The notes: generated by a model not told the origin, from the letters alone. 11,930 nucleotides of DNA from an uncultured Fretibacterium sp. (GCA_905373185.1 CAJPSE010000030.1:1-11930), one strand, 5' to 3'; positions 1 to 6,771 are shown, counted from the stretch's first letter. Numbers and translations are program-made.

Positions 1-310
1 CGCCTCGCCGCACCGCGTCGGGCTGGCCCTGCTGCTGGGAGTCCTCCTTGCCGCTCCGTTGGGTTTACTGGCCCGCTTCCTCGGGCTGTACGGGCGCGAG
101 CGGGCGGGGGCCGCCATGCTGCTGGCACTGGCCGTGCGCCTCGCCCTGGCGCCGTTCGTCCCCCCGTCGCTCGGGATCGGTTGGGTGGTGCCGGGACTCG
201 TCGCCGCGGACGCGGACCGACAGGGTGCGGCGATGACCCTCTGCGGCGCGCTGTCCTGTACCGTTGCGGCGGTGCTTGCCGCAGGCTTGATCCGGAGGGT
301 GACGGGATGA
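1..310 (+). CDS. pgsC: Poly-gamma-glutamate biosynthesis protein PgsC/CapC, C-terminal part (5' end outside window)
   Basis: The reading frame is already open at the left edge (first full codon at position 2) and ends with TGA at 308-310, giving about 102 residues. They form hydrophobic segments (roughly residues 6-24, 36-53, 58-68 and 82-97 of the fragment). The stretch IGWVVPGLVAADADRQG resembles the conserved 'I-G-hydrophobic-V/I-P-G-L-I/V-A-x-D-x-x-R-Q-G' segment that I associate with the C-terminal half of PgsC/CapC. PgsC is a small integral membrane subunit of the poly-gamma-glutamate synthase/export complex, working with the ligase PgsB/CapB. The family is about 150 residues, so roughly the first third is missing, and pgsB is presumably just upstream. 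The stop codon overlaps the pgsW start (ATGA), indicating translational coupling. The identity rests on motif and context; an unrelated small membrane protein is possible but unlikely given the next gene. Confidence 0.75.
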   Translation, partial: ASPHRVGLALLLGVLLAAPLGLLARFLGLYGRERAGAAMLLALAVRLALAPFVPPSLGIGWVVPGLVAADADRQGAAMTLCGALSCTVAAVLAAGLIRRVTG

Positions 311-1365
311 GGCGGCTTCGGCGGCTCGGGGCGCTTCTCGGCTCGGGGGGCCCGATGCGGCTCATGCTCCTGACCGCGGCGCTGTGCGCCCTCTGGGCCG
401 CGCAGAGGGCACCGCTGAACGCGGAGGAGTCCCGACTTTATCATAAGGTGGAGTCCGCACAGGCGTTTTTGTGGGACGCGTTGGAGCAGGGGGGAATTTC
501 CCTGGACGTCAAGGCCGACCCGTATCGAAGCGGCTTCATTGGCGTCGAGTGGAGCGTGACGACGACCACACTCGGCTCCCTGGAGGCCAAGCGATGCGCC
601 ACGGACCCCCTGTGGGCCGTCCGGGCCCTGCGCTGGTTCGACGCTCAGGGGCTGAGGGAGGGCGACCGCATTGCGGTCCTGGCCTCGTCGTCCTTTCCGG
701 GGCTGCTCTACTCCGTGCTGGCCGCGGCGGAGGCGCGCGGGCTGCGCGTCGACCTCGCCGTCTCGCTGGGCTCGTCCACCTGGGGGGCCAACCGCCCGGA
801 GGCTCCCTGGCCCGTCCTCGCCGGGATACTGCGGCGGGGCGGTTTCCTTGGGCTCGATGCGAAGCCCGCCTTCTACACCCTGGGCGGCGAGGAGGAGAAC
901 GGCTTTGGGATGCCGGAGGAGGCCAGGGCGCTGCTGGCGGAGGCGGCCCGCTTGGACGATGTGGAGCTGTTCCGCAACGCGACGCTGGACGAGGCTGTTG
1001 ACCGCAAGATGCGCCTGATTGGCGGGGACGGTTCGGAGCCCCCTGCTAAGCTGGTGGTCAGCGTCGGCGGGTCGGAGGGCAACATCGGGACGGACCCCGC
1101 GGCGATGAGCCTCATGTCGGGGGTGCTCGCACCGGGGGAGGGGCCGCACGCCGGAAACGGGGTGATCGGCATGGCCCTGAGGGCGGGCCGTCCCGTCCTG
1201 TACCTCCTGAACCTGCGCGTTCTGGCGGAGGCGGAGGGGATAGGCTGGGAGGAGCGGAGGCCGGAGTTTGCCGCGCGCGGCTCCGCCATGGCGTCGGTCC
1301 TCGGGTTGGCGCTGTTCTCCTTGGTCATGGCGACGCACCGCCGCTGGACCTGGGAGGGGGAGTGA
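307..1365 (+). CDS. pgsW: Poly-gamma-glutamate system protein PgsW
   Basis: A 352-residue protein. I chose ATG 307 because it overlaps the pgsC stop and follows GGAGGG (294-299) by 7 bases. The frame is open further upstream, but that part lies inside pgsC. An internal ATG at 355 is the alternative start. Residues about 17-36 form an N-terminal membrane anchor or uncleaved signal, and about 323-341 a C-terminal transmembrane helix, so the soluble middle domain is probably held on the outer face of the membrane. The middle contains a WxV-T-T-T-LG-type stretch, an 'AVLASSSFPGLLYSVLAAAEARGL' type segment (only part quoted), and Gly/Ser-rich 'VSVGGSEGNIG'. This matches my recollection of the 'poly-gamma-glutamate system protein' family found next to capB/capC. 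Its biochemical role is not established. It is the last gene of the capsule operon; a 240-base gap follows. Confidence 0.75.
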   Translation: MRRLRRLGALLGSGGPMRLMLLTAALCALWAAQRAPLNAEESRLYHKVESAQAFLWDALEQGGISLDVKADPYRSGFIGVEWSVTTTTLGSLEAKRCATDPLWAVRALRWFDAQGLREGDRIAVLASSSFPGLLYSVLAAAEARGLRVDLAVSLGSSTWGANRPEAPWPVLAGILRRGGFLGLDAKPAFYTLGGEEENGFGMPEEARALLAEAARLDDVELFRNATLDEAVDRKMRLIGGDGSEPPAKLVVSVGGSEGNIGTDPAAMSLMSGVLAPGEGPHAGNGVIGMALRAGRPVLYLLNLRVLAEAEGIGWEERRPEFAARGSAMASVLGLALFSLVMATHRRWTWEGE

Positions 1366-1484
1366 CCGAAGATTGTTAGTCGCCTGTGTATTATCTGACG
1401 ATTTCGACACAACGAGAAAAAACTTACGTATTCTTTCTCCTCATTCAGCGCTTCCTTAGAGAATATGAAGTTTCAGAACAAAGC

Positions 1485-1502
1485 TGATATAATTGATATA
1501 AT
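1485..1502 (+). promoter_or_regulatory. Tandem extended -10 promoter elements upstream of dipeptidase A
   Basis: The nine bases TGATATAAT occur twice head-to-tail (1485-1493 and 1494-1502). Each is a perfect sigma-70-type extended -10 box (TGn-TATAAT). No good -35 hexamer is found at 16-18 bases from either copy, as is usual for extended -10 promoters. Transcription would begin near 1500-1510, giving a leader of about 100 bases before the ATG at 1606. The element sits in the only AT-rich stretch of the window, and it is the most convincing promoter here, presumably driving the unit 1606-6687. Confidence 0.6.
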
Positions 1503-1510
1503 AAAGGGGG

Positions 1511-1554
1511 TCGAGAGACTCGAATGGAGGGCGGTCGGACCGACCGGCTCCCGG
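1511..1554 (+). promoter_or_regulatory. Structured 5' leader / possible operator upstream of dipeptidase A
   Basis: Three inverted repeats are packed between the predicted transcription start and the ribosome binding site. TCGAG-AGA-CTCGA occupies 1511-1523. CGGTCGG-A-CCGACCG occupies 1532-1546 (7-base arms, one-base centre). CCGG-CTC-CCGG occupies 1544-1554 and overlaps the second, so the last two cannot fold at once. The near-perfect 15-base dyad could be a repressor operator just downstream of the start site or an RNA hairpin. No riboswitch class is recognised. The rest of the 1366-1605 gap holds no gene. Confidence 0.35.
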
Positions 1555-1605
1555 CGGCGTTCATTTTCTTTTCAACCGTATAACTCAGGAAAGGAGATCT
1601 TTGGC

Positions 1606-3222
1606 ATGTTTCGTTCCAGACGTAGTTTGTTCCGCACGTTTCTGTGTTTGGCGTTGTGTTTGCTGTCGTTTTCCGCTGCACTGGCCTGTACCGACGTGGT
1701 GGTCGGCAAGGATGCGTCCATCGACGGGTCCGTCATGACCTGTCATACGGCGGACGGGGCCTACTACGACGCGCAGATCCGCTTCATCCCCGGCCAGAAG
1801 TACCCCGCAGGGACCAACATGGACGTCTACCGTAACATCGTCGGCGAGGAGCCGGGTGGCTGGGTCAAAGTGGGGGAGATCCCTCAGGCCGCTGAGACCT
1901 ACGGCTACTTCCACGTCGGATACCCCGCGATGAACGAGCACCGTGTCGCCATCGGGGAAACCACGATTGGCCAGAAGGAGATCCTGAAGACCGTGCCCGG
2001 CGGCAAGGCGCTCTTGGTCATCGAGCAGCTGGAGGTCCTCGCGCTGCAGCGCGCCAGGACGGCGCGGGAGGCTATTCAGGTCATCGGCGAGCTCTCGCAG
2101 AAGTACGGGTTCATGCCCTCCTGCGGCACTGAGGGTGAATGTCTCACCATCACCGACCCGGACGAGGCCTGGATATTCCACGTGTTCAGCACTGGCTTCG
2201 GCTGGACGCAGGAGAGCGGCAAGCCAGGTTCCGTGTGGGCAGCCCAGCGTGTGCCGGACGACGAGGTCGTGGTTGTCCCCAACATCGCGCGCATCCGCTT
2301 CATCGACCCCAAGGATACGAAGAACTTCATCGTTTCGGACAATTACATGCAGCACGCCATCGACAACAAGCTCTACGATCCCGACAGCGGCCAGCCCTTC
2401 GACTTTCAGGCCGCCTACTCCCCCGCTACGGGCAACGACAACTGGGCCCTGAGCTCCCTCTGGATCCGCAACCGCCTCTACACGATCCACAAGGCCCTCG
2501 CGCCGAGCCGCGAGTGGGACCCCTACGCGCCCGTCAACGCCTACCCCTTCTCCATCAAGCCGGAGAAGAAGCTTTCCGTCCGCGACATCATGGGATTCAT
2601 CCGCAGCTACCACCAGGGCAGCCCCTTCGATATGACGCTGGACCCCGCCTGGATCGTGGAGGGCAAGGATGGCGCCGCAGAGCTCAGCCCGCTGACGACC
2701 CCCTTCCCCACCCGCCTGCAGCGCAACTTGCTGAAGATCCCCTACTCCCGAAGCATCGCGACCAACGCCTGCGCCTACAGCTGGGTCTCCCAGATGCGGA
2801 AGGACCTGCCGGAGCCGGTGGGCGGCGTGATGTGGTTTGGGTACGACAACCCGGCCCATACCCTCTACGTGCCTGTCTATACCGGAACCCGCGACACGAA
2901 GGAGAGTTGGAAGTCCAATTTCGACCGCGACAAGCTGAGTTTGAACTGTGCTCAGTGGGCCTTCATGCTCCAGGACGACGTGGTGAACTGGCGCTACCAG
3001 GAGGCCATCAAGGACCTCGAGGCCGTGAGGAACCCCATTGAGGACGATTTCTTCAAGAGACAGGCCGAGGTGGAGAAGCAGGCGGCCGACCTCTATAAGG
3101 AGTCCCCGGAGAAGGCGTCGGAGTTTCTGACGAAGTACACCATCGAGTGTATGGACCGCGCCGAGAAAGCCTACTGGGATCTCAATTTCTCCAGTATCGC
3201 GAAGTACACGAACAACCGCTAG
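1606..3222 (+). CDS. Secreted peptidase family C69 dipeptidase A (PepD-like Ntn hydrolase)
   Basis: A 538-residue protein. Start ATG 1606 follows AAGGAG (1591-1596) by 9 bases and begins a classic signal peptide (basic MFRSRRSLFR, then a hydrophobic core). The upstream ATG at 1465 is in frame but lies before the predicted promoter. The signal peptide ends A-L-A directly before Cys28, the start of the C69 motif CTDVVVGKDASIDGS. In this family the N-terminal Cys is the Ntn-hydrolase nucleophile, cleaving dipeptides and related amides; export puts the enzyme outside the cytoplasm. Family landmarks follow: GEIPQA, YFHVGYPAMNEH, the IEQLEVLALQRA-TAREAI helix, GELSQKYG, a W-T-Q-E-SGKPG-W-A motif, and late PEPVGGVMWFG. 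It is the most divergent of the four paralogues here: DGAYYD replaces DGWYDHR/DGWYDAR, and it stops at KYTNNR, lacking the roughly 25-35-residue tail of the others. First gene of the likely operon with the DUF6305-like protein and permease. Exact substrate unknown. Confidence 0.9.
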   Translation: MFRSRRSLFRTFLCLALCLLSFSAALACTDVVVGKDASIDGSVMTCHTADGAYYDAQIRFIPGQKYPAGTNMDVYRNIVGEEPGGWVKVGEIPQAAETYGYFHVGYPAMNEHRVAIGETTIGQKEILKTVPGGKALLVIEQLEVLALQRARTAREAIQVIGELSQKYGFMPSCGTEGECLTITDPDEAWIFHVFSTGFGWTQESGKPGSVWAAQRVPDDEVVVVPNIARIRFIDPKDTKNFIVSDNYMQHAIDNKLYDPDSGQPFDFQAAYSPATGNDNWALSSLWIRNRLYTIHKALAPSREWDPYAPVNAYPFSIKPEKKLSVRDIMGFIRSYHQGSPFDMTLDPAWIVEGKDGAAELSPLTTPFPTRLQRNLLKIPYSRSIATNACAYSWVSQMRKDLPEPVGGVMWFGYDNPAHTLYVPVYTGTRDTKESWKSNFDRDKLSLNCAQWAFMLQDDVVNWRYQEAIKDLEAVRNPIEDDFFKRQAEVEKQAADLYKESPEKASEFLTKYTIECMDRAEKAYWDLNFSSIAKYTNNR

Positions 3223-3239
3223 CGCCCATTCGGGCGTTT
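3223..3239 (+). terminator. Weak hairpin after dipeptidase A
   Basis: CGCCC-ATTC-GGGCG (3223-3236) starts immediately after the stop codon and is followed by only TTT. The stem is five pairs and the U-tract is short, so this is at best a partial terminator or an mRNA 3'-end stabiliser. It could make the first dipeptidase transcript more abundant than the downstream genes. Confidence 0.35.
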
Positions 3240-3264
3240 GGGCTCGGTCGTTTTAAAATATAGT
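3237..3264 (+). promoter_or_regulatory. Possible weak secondary promoter before the DUF6305-like gene
   Basis: An AT-rich TTTTAAAATATAG stretch contains TATAGT (3259-3264) as a possible -10, with TTTGGG (3237-3242) 16 bases upstream as a poor -35. It sits between the weak hairpin and the ribosome binding site of the next gene. The match is weak and is given only because this AT-rich patch stands out from the GC-rich surroundings. Confidence 0.22.
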
Positions 3265-3295
3265 CGGTTCCACATTTTGAAAGGAGATCTTGTGA

Positions 3296-3856
3296 ATGAA
3301 TCGTAAGGGTTTGTTTCTGTTGCTTCTGGCCCTCTGCCTGACGTCCGCCTCCGCCTTTGCCGCGGACCTGCCCAAGGTGGAGACTCCGATGATTGCGACG
3401 ACCTGTGGCCAGAGCCCCGGGGCCATGATGGTCAAGATGTCCTCCATGCAGGCGAAGGTCACACCGGTCGAGGACAGCAAGACGATCACCGCCGAGGAGC
3501 TCGGGGGCAAGGACTGCAAGACGCTCGTCGTGACCACGGGGACGAGCATGAAGGGTATGGGGGCGGCCGGCACCAACGTTGAAAAGGAGATTGCCCGCTG
3601 CAAGGCCCTGATCGAGGCGGCGAAGGCGAAGGGCATCCTGGTCATCGGTGCTCACGTCGAGGGCATGGCCCGGCGTACCGACGCCTCCGACGAGGCCACG
3701 ATCAAGGCGATCATGCCTCTGGCCGACGTCATCCTGGTGATCCAGGACAGCGACAGCGACGGGTTCTTCACGAACTACGCCAAGGAACTGGGCAAGGAGC
3801 TGATTGTCGTCAAGGATGCCCTCGGCATCGGCGCGAAGCTCGCGGAGATGAAGTAG
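3296..3856 (+). CDS. Small secreted DUF6305-like protein
   Basis: A 186-residue protein. ATG 3296 follows AAGGAG (3281-3286) by 9 bases; the AAGGAGATCTT box also precedes dipeptidase A. Residues 1-22 are a signal peptide (AFA before Ala23), so the mature protein of about 164 residues is periplasmic or secreted. The mature part begins with a short strand and CGQSPGAMM (Cys37). It then reads as alternating strands and helices: TLVVTTGTSMKGMGAAG (76-92), a helix with ARCKALIEAAKAKG, ILVIGAHVEGMARRTDASD (114-132), ADVILVIQDSDSDG (143-156) and a final LIVVKD strand. This suggests a Rossmann- or flavodoxin-like alpha/beta fold; Asp151/153/155 could bind a metal. I associate it with the uncharacterised family DUF6305, from memory. 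Lying directly before a permease, it may be a binding or accessory protein (inference). No catalytic motif is recognised. Confidence 0.7.
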   Translation: MNRKGLFLLLLALCLTSASAFAADLPKVETPMIATTCGQSPGAMMVKMSSMQAKVTPVEDSKTITAEELGGKDCKTLVVTTGTSMKGMGAAGTNVEKEIARCKALIEAAKAKGILVIGAHVEGMARRTDASDEATIKAIMPLADVILVIQDSDSDGFFTNYAKELGKELIVVKDALGIGAKLAEMK

Positions 3857-3872
3857 GGAAGCGAAGAGAAGC

Positions 3873-3912
3873 GAGGGGAAGGGGGACCGAAGGAAAACCA
3901 TTCCCCTCTTTT
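3873..3912 (+). terminator. Imperfect intrinsic terminator or attenuator before the permease
   Basis: GAGGGGAA (3873-3880) pairs with TTCCCCTC (3901-3908) and is followed by TTTT (3909-3912). The loop is long (20 bases), so the structure is weaker than a standard terminator. The 94-base gap is purine-rich on the left and pyrimidine-rich on the right. It may reduce read-through into the permease and match its level to that of a membrane protein. Confidence 0.35.
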
Positions 3913-3950
3913 CCTGTCCGCCCTTTTTCCTGTTTGGAAGGGAGAACCCG

Positions 3951-5249
3951 ATGTACGATCATGCTTATACCATTCTGGGGATTGTCGTCGCCGTCTTTCT
4001 GATCGCGAAGGCGCTGCGGCTGTCCACGGAGCTTTCCATGCTGGCCTCGGCCATCGCCGCCGCCGCCTACCACGGTGCGGTCTGGTCGGGGGAGGTTCCC
4101 ATACGGCATCTCGTCGAAGGGACCTTTACGTATTTCGATGTCTGTCTGATCTTCATCAGCGCCACGTTCTTCATGGCCCTGGTCAAGGAGTCGGGGGGAG
4201 TGGCCTTCATCGTCCGGCGCATCGTCGGCGCGTTCCGCACGCAGCGGGTCATCTGCCTCCTGCTGCTGACCCTGGTGATGCTGATCCCCGGCGCCCTGAC
4301 GGGCTCGGGGGCGACGAGCGTCCTGACGGTCGGCGCCCTGGTCGGCTCCGTGCTGACCGCCATGGGGGTGGACGATACCCGCAAGACCGCGGCGATCTTC
4401 ATGACCGCCGCCATGAGCGCCGCCGCGCCCCCCATCAACCTTTGGGCCATGATGGCCGCCGCGGGGGCCAACATGCCCTATATCGGCTTCAACGGCCCTC
4501 TGGCCGTGCTCTCGATCTCCGGGGCCCTGTTCTCCATGTTCTGGCTGGCCGGGAGGGGCGGCGCCCCCGTGGACGAGAACGTCATGGAGCGCCTTCCTCA
4601 GCCGCCCGAGCGCATGAATTGGCTGCGCGTCCTGACGCCGTTCGTGATCTTCGCCGCGCTGTTGCTGGCAGGGCGCTTCCGGCCGTTCGACTTCCCCATC
4701 TTGGGGCTGCCGATGATCTTCATGATCTCCGCGCTCGTCGTCTGGCTGCTCTCCCCGGTGAAGCTTGCCGTCTGGGACATCCTGACTCAGACGGTGCGCA
4801 ACCTGCTGCCGTTGGTGGGTATCATGGTCGTTGTCGGGGCGCTGATCCAGGTGCTGGCGCTCTCCGGCGCGCGCGGGGTCATCTCGCTCCACGTGGTGAT
4901 TCTTCCCCTGGAGGTGCTCTTCGCGACGCTCTTCATCATCCTGCCCGTCTCGGAGGGCATCCTGCAGTACGCGGTGGCTCCGCTGCTGGGCGTGCCTCTG
5001 ATCATGCTGTTCAACATGAAGGGTATGGACGTCATCGTCGCCCTCTCCGCGATGTCGGTGCTCTGGCCCATTGGGGACTGCCTGCCCCCGACGGCGGTCG
5101 TCGGGCGCGCCTCGGTGATGGAGTTGGACTACAAGGGACGCTATTTCGGCGAGTTCGTCGTGGCCTGCCTCGTGCCCATGGCGTTCGTCGCGATCTGCTG
5201 CACGCTGTTCCTGGTCTACAGTAAGCAGCTCGCCTTCCTGACCCTGTAG
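3951..5249 (+). CDS. DctM-like multi-pass permease (TRAP/ion-transporter superfamily)
   Basis: A 432-residue, very hydrophobic protein; ATG 3951 follows AAGGGAG (3938-3944) by 6 bases. I see about 11-14 hydrophobic segments, starting near residues 7-24, 62-78, 99-113, 123-140, 182-200, 228-241, 249-268, 284-304, 312-331, 340-358, 361-376 and 400-423. A soluble loop (about 201-226) separates two halves. Each half carries a Gly/Pro-rich break typical of re-entrant substrate loops: GALTGSGATSV (114-124) with APPINLW (159-165) in the first, and DCLPPTAVVGRAS (376-388) in the second. This layout and length fit the DctM large subunit of TRAP transporters and related ion-transporter-superfamily permeases for organic anions. 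No DctP gene lies nearby; the DUF6305-like protein precedes it and a 59-aa membrane protein follows. Substrate unknown; a carboxylate or N-acyl amino acid is a guess from the neighbouring deacylase. Confidence 0.75.
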   Translation: MYDHAYTILGIVVAVFLIAKALRLSTELSMLASAIAAAAYHGAVWSGEVPIRHLVEGTFTYFDVCLIFISATFFMALVKESGGVAFIVRRIVGAFRTQRVICLLLLTLVMLIPGALTGSGATSVLTVGALVGSVLTAMGVDDTRKTAAIFMTAAMSAAAPPINLWAMMAAAGANMPYIGFNGPLAVLSISGALFSMFWLAGRGGAPVDENVMERLPQPPERMNWLRVLTPFVIFAALLLAGRFRPFDFPILGLPMIFMISALVVWLLSPVKLAVWDILTQTVRNLLPLVGIMVVVGALIQVLALSGARGVISLHVVILPLEVLFATLFIILPVSEGILQYAVAPLLGVPLIMLFNMKGMDVIVALSAMSVLWPIGDCLPPTAVVGRASVMELDYKGRYFGEFVVACLVPMAFVAICCTLFLVYSKQLAFLTL

Positions 5250-5289
5250 CCGCAGTACGCCCGGGGCTTGAATTTGGAGGTTTGAAACG

Positions 5290-5469
5290 ATGAACGACGC
5301 TTTGATGATCTTTGTCAACCAGGTAATCAACTACGGCTACTACGCCATGACGCTGCTCTTTGCGTGCGCCCTGGCGTGGAACTTCAAGAGGACCCGGAAC
5401 GCCCAGGAAGCGGTGCTCTACGCGGTAATCCTCATCCCGTTCGTGCTGCGCTTCCTGCACATCAAGTAG
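5290..5469 (+). CDS. 59-residue two-helix membrane protein, probable permease partner
   Basis: A short gene, MNDALMIFVNQVINYGYYAM... to ...RFLHIK, between permease and deacylase. ATG 5290 is preceded by GGAGG (5276-5280) at 9 bases; the stop is TAG 5467-5469. Spacing is 40 bases after the permease and 12 before the deacylase, whose ribosome binding site overlaps this stop codon. Two hydrophobic segments are visible (about residues 13-31 and 43-56), separated by a basic hairpin WNFKRTRNAQEA (30-41). By the positive-inside rule this loop would be cytoplasmic and both ends outside. I do not recognise the family. Position and topology suggest a subunit of the permease, perhaps replacing the roughly four-helix DctQ subunit of TRAP systems, but that is inference. 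The good Shine-Dalgarno, tight packing and membrane-like composition make it a real gene. Confidence 0.75.
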   Translation: MNDALMIFVNQVINYGYYAMTLLFACALAWNFKRTRNAQEAVLYAVILIPFVLRFLHIK

Positions 5470-5481
5470 GGGGCCGGGACG

Positions 5482-6687
5482 ATGGAGAAGAAAATGGACG
5501 AGAAGATGGACGGAAAAGTGGGTTCGGGGACGAACGCGATCAAGGTTCTGGCGCTCGTCGTCTGCGCCCTGGCCGCAGGGTGGGGCGCGCTCGAGTTCTA
5601 CGGGATGCGGAACTACAAGGAGACGGTGGTCCTGGGCCCCGGGGTGACCGAGGTCCAGAAGCTCAGCCGGTACGAGCCCTCCCTGGCCGGAACTGTCAAT
5701 GACTGCAACATCTACATCCTTGATAGTGGCAAGCCCGGCGGCACCGTGCTGGCGATCGGGGGGACCCACCCCGAGGAGCCGGCCTCGAACCTCTCCGCGC
5801 AGGTTTTGGTCGAGAACGCGCGCGTGGAGTCCGGGCGGCTGATCGTCGTGACCCGGGCCAACACCAGCGGGTCGCAGTACTCCCGAAACGGGGAGGCCTA
5901 CCCCAGTCTCTACGACATCAAGACCCCGTGGGGCAAGAAGACGTGGCGCCTGGGCGACCGCGCCGGGAGCCCCCTGGACTCCTGGCCGGACCCCGAGGTC
6001 TACCTGCACTATCCCAGCCGCCAGATGCTGGCTTATATGGACATTCGCAACCTGAACCGGTGCTGGCCTGGGCGGCCCAACGGCCTGCTGGTCGAGCGCA
6101 CGACCTACGGCCTGGCGCAGATGATCCGCGCCCAGAAGGTCGACGTGGCCATCGACTTCCACGAGGCGGAGCTGGAGTATCCGGTCGAGAACACGATCGT
6201 CGCCCACGAGAAGGCCCAGGAGGTCGCGACTATGGCCTCGATGGTCCTGACGGCACAGGAGTTCGAGGTCCCGATTGGCATGGAGTTCTCCCCCAAGGCG
6301 CTGCACGGCCTGTCGCATCGCGAGGTTGGCGACCACACGCCCGCGATGTCCCTGCTCTTCGAGGTCGCGGAGCCCATGCTGGACCGCATCCGCGGAATCA
6401 CCGACCAGAAACTGCTGCTGGAGGGCAAGGACGAGTTCGTCATGGAGGCGGGCAAGCACGGGCTGCTCTATGCGCCGATGGACGAGAACGGCTGGCACAT
6501 CGACGTTCGGGTCGGCCGTCATCTCTCGACGTTCCTCCAGTGCATCGATACCTTCTCGATGATGAATCCGGACAGGGCCGTGGTCGTCACCGAGGTGCCC
6601 CGCTATGCCGAGGTGAAGGAGAAGTCCGTGGGGGCGTTTTTCCATGACCCGTCTCAGGCCCCGGCGGAGCGGGTGGCGTTCGACTGA
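5482..6687 (+). CDS. Membrane-anchored succinylglutamate desuccinylase/aspartoacylase-family zinc hydrolase
   Basis: A 401-residue protein; ATG 5482 follows AGGGGG (5468-5473) by 8 bases. In-frame ATGs at 5497 and 5509 are less well placed. Residues 1-19 are Lys/Asp/Glu-rich and about 21-40 form one hydrophobic helix without a cleavage site, so the enzyme is probably tethered to the membrane. The rest fits the AstE/aspartoacylase branch of M14-like metallohydrolases. GGTHPEEPASN supplies the H-x-x-E zinc pair (His96, Glu99), NLNRCWPG (190-197) matches the LNRxFPG substrate-binding motif, DFHEAE (225-230) gives the third zinc ligand His227, and FEV (293-295) offers the likely catalytic Glu294. 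Members remove an acyl group from N-acyl amino acids or cleave related amides. Following the permease and 59-aa gene so closely suggests it acts on a transported substrate. Which side of the membrane it faces is unclear, and true AstE or aspartoacylase activity is not implied. Confidence 0.85.
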   Translation: MEKKMDEKMDGKVGSGTNAIKVLALVVCALAAGWGALEFYGMRNYKETVVLGPGVTEVQKLSRYEPSLAGTVNDCNIYILDSGKPGGTVLAIGGTHPEEPASNLSAQVLVENARVESGRLIVVTRANTSGSQYSRNGEAYPSLYDIKTPWGKKTWRLGDRAGSPLDSWPDPEVYLHYPSRQMLAYMDIRNLNRCWPGRPNGLLVERTTYGLAQMIRAQKVDVAIDFHEAELEYPVENTIVAHEKAQEVATMASMVLTAQEFEVPIGMEFSPKALHGLSHREVGDHTPAMSLLFEVAEPMLDRIRGITDQKLLLEGKDEFVMEAGKHGLLYAPMDENGWHIDVRVGRHLSTFLQCIDTFSMMNPDRAVVVTEVPRYAEVKEKSVGAFFHDPSQAPAERVAFD

Positions 6688-6717
6688 CGCCGTCGGGCGT
6701 CGGTCGGTGTGTTTTTT
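6681..6717 (+). terminator. Strong intrinsic terminator overlapping the deacylase stop
   Basis: CGACTGACGCC (6681-6691) pairs with GGCGTCGGTCG (6696-6706) over 11 positions, one of them a G-U pair, around a GTCG loop (6692-6695). Five bases later comes TTTTTT (6712-6717). The 5' arm includes the final Asp codon and the TGA stop. This is the best terminator in the window and most likely ends the 1606-6687 unit. Confidence 0.65.
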
Positions 6718-6723
6718 CGTTTC

Positions 6724-6748
6724 CCCTACCCTGTCTTTTAGGGAAGGG
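6724..6748 (+). promoter_or_regulatory. Hairpin in the leader of dipeptidase B
   Basis: CCCTACCCT (6724-6732) pairs with AGGGAAGGG (6740-6748) with one A-A mismatch and a GTCTTTT loop. It lies between the terminator and the ribosome binding site GGGAGG (6759-6764) of the next gene and lacks a clean U-tract. It could be a second terminator element or a 5' mRNA stabiliser. No convincing promoter is visible in this 84-base gap. Confidence 0.4.
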
Positions 6749-6771
6749 CGTTTGATGAGGGAGGTTTTTTT

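Noticed and set aside
181..306. Upstream start for pgsW at 181
   Set aside because: This part overlaps pgsC in another frame; ATG 307 with GGAGGG and the ATGA overlap is far better supported.
1414..1439. GAGAAA/TTTCTC inverted repeat as terminator for pgsW
   Set aside because: The stem is six AT-rich pairs with a 14-base loop and no U-tract after it, so it is too weak to call.
1465..1605. 47-residue N-terminal extension of dipeptidase A from ATG 1465
   Set aside because: The tandem -10 boxes lie inside it, it would bury the signal peptide, and ATG 1606 has a good ribosome binding site.
3810..5330. A 506-codon minus-strand open frame opposite the permease
   Set aside because: The predicted product is dominated by Arg, Asp, His, Gln and Gly with no recognisable domain, while the sense strand encodes a clear membrane transporter.
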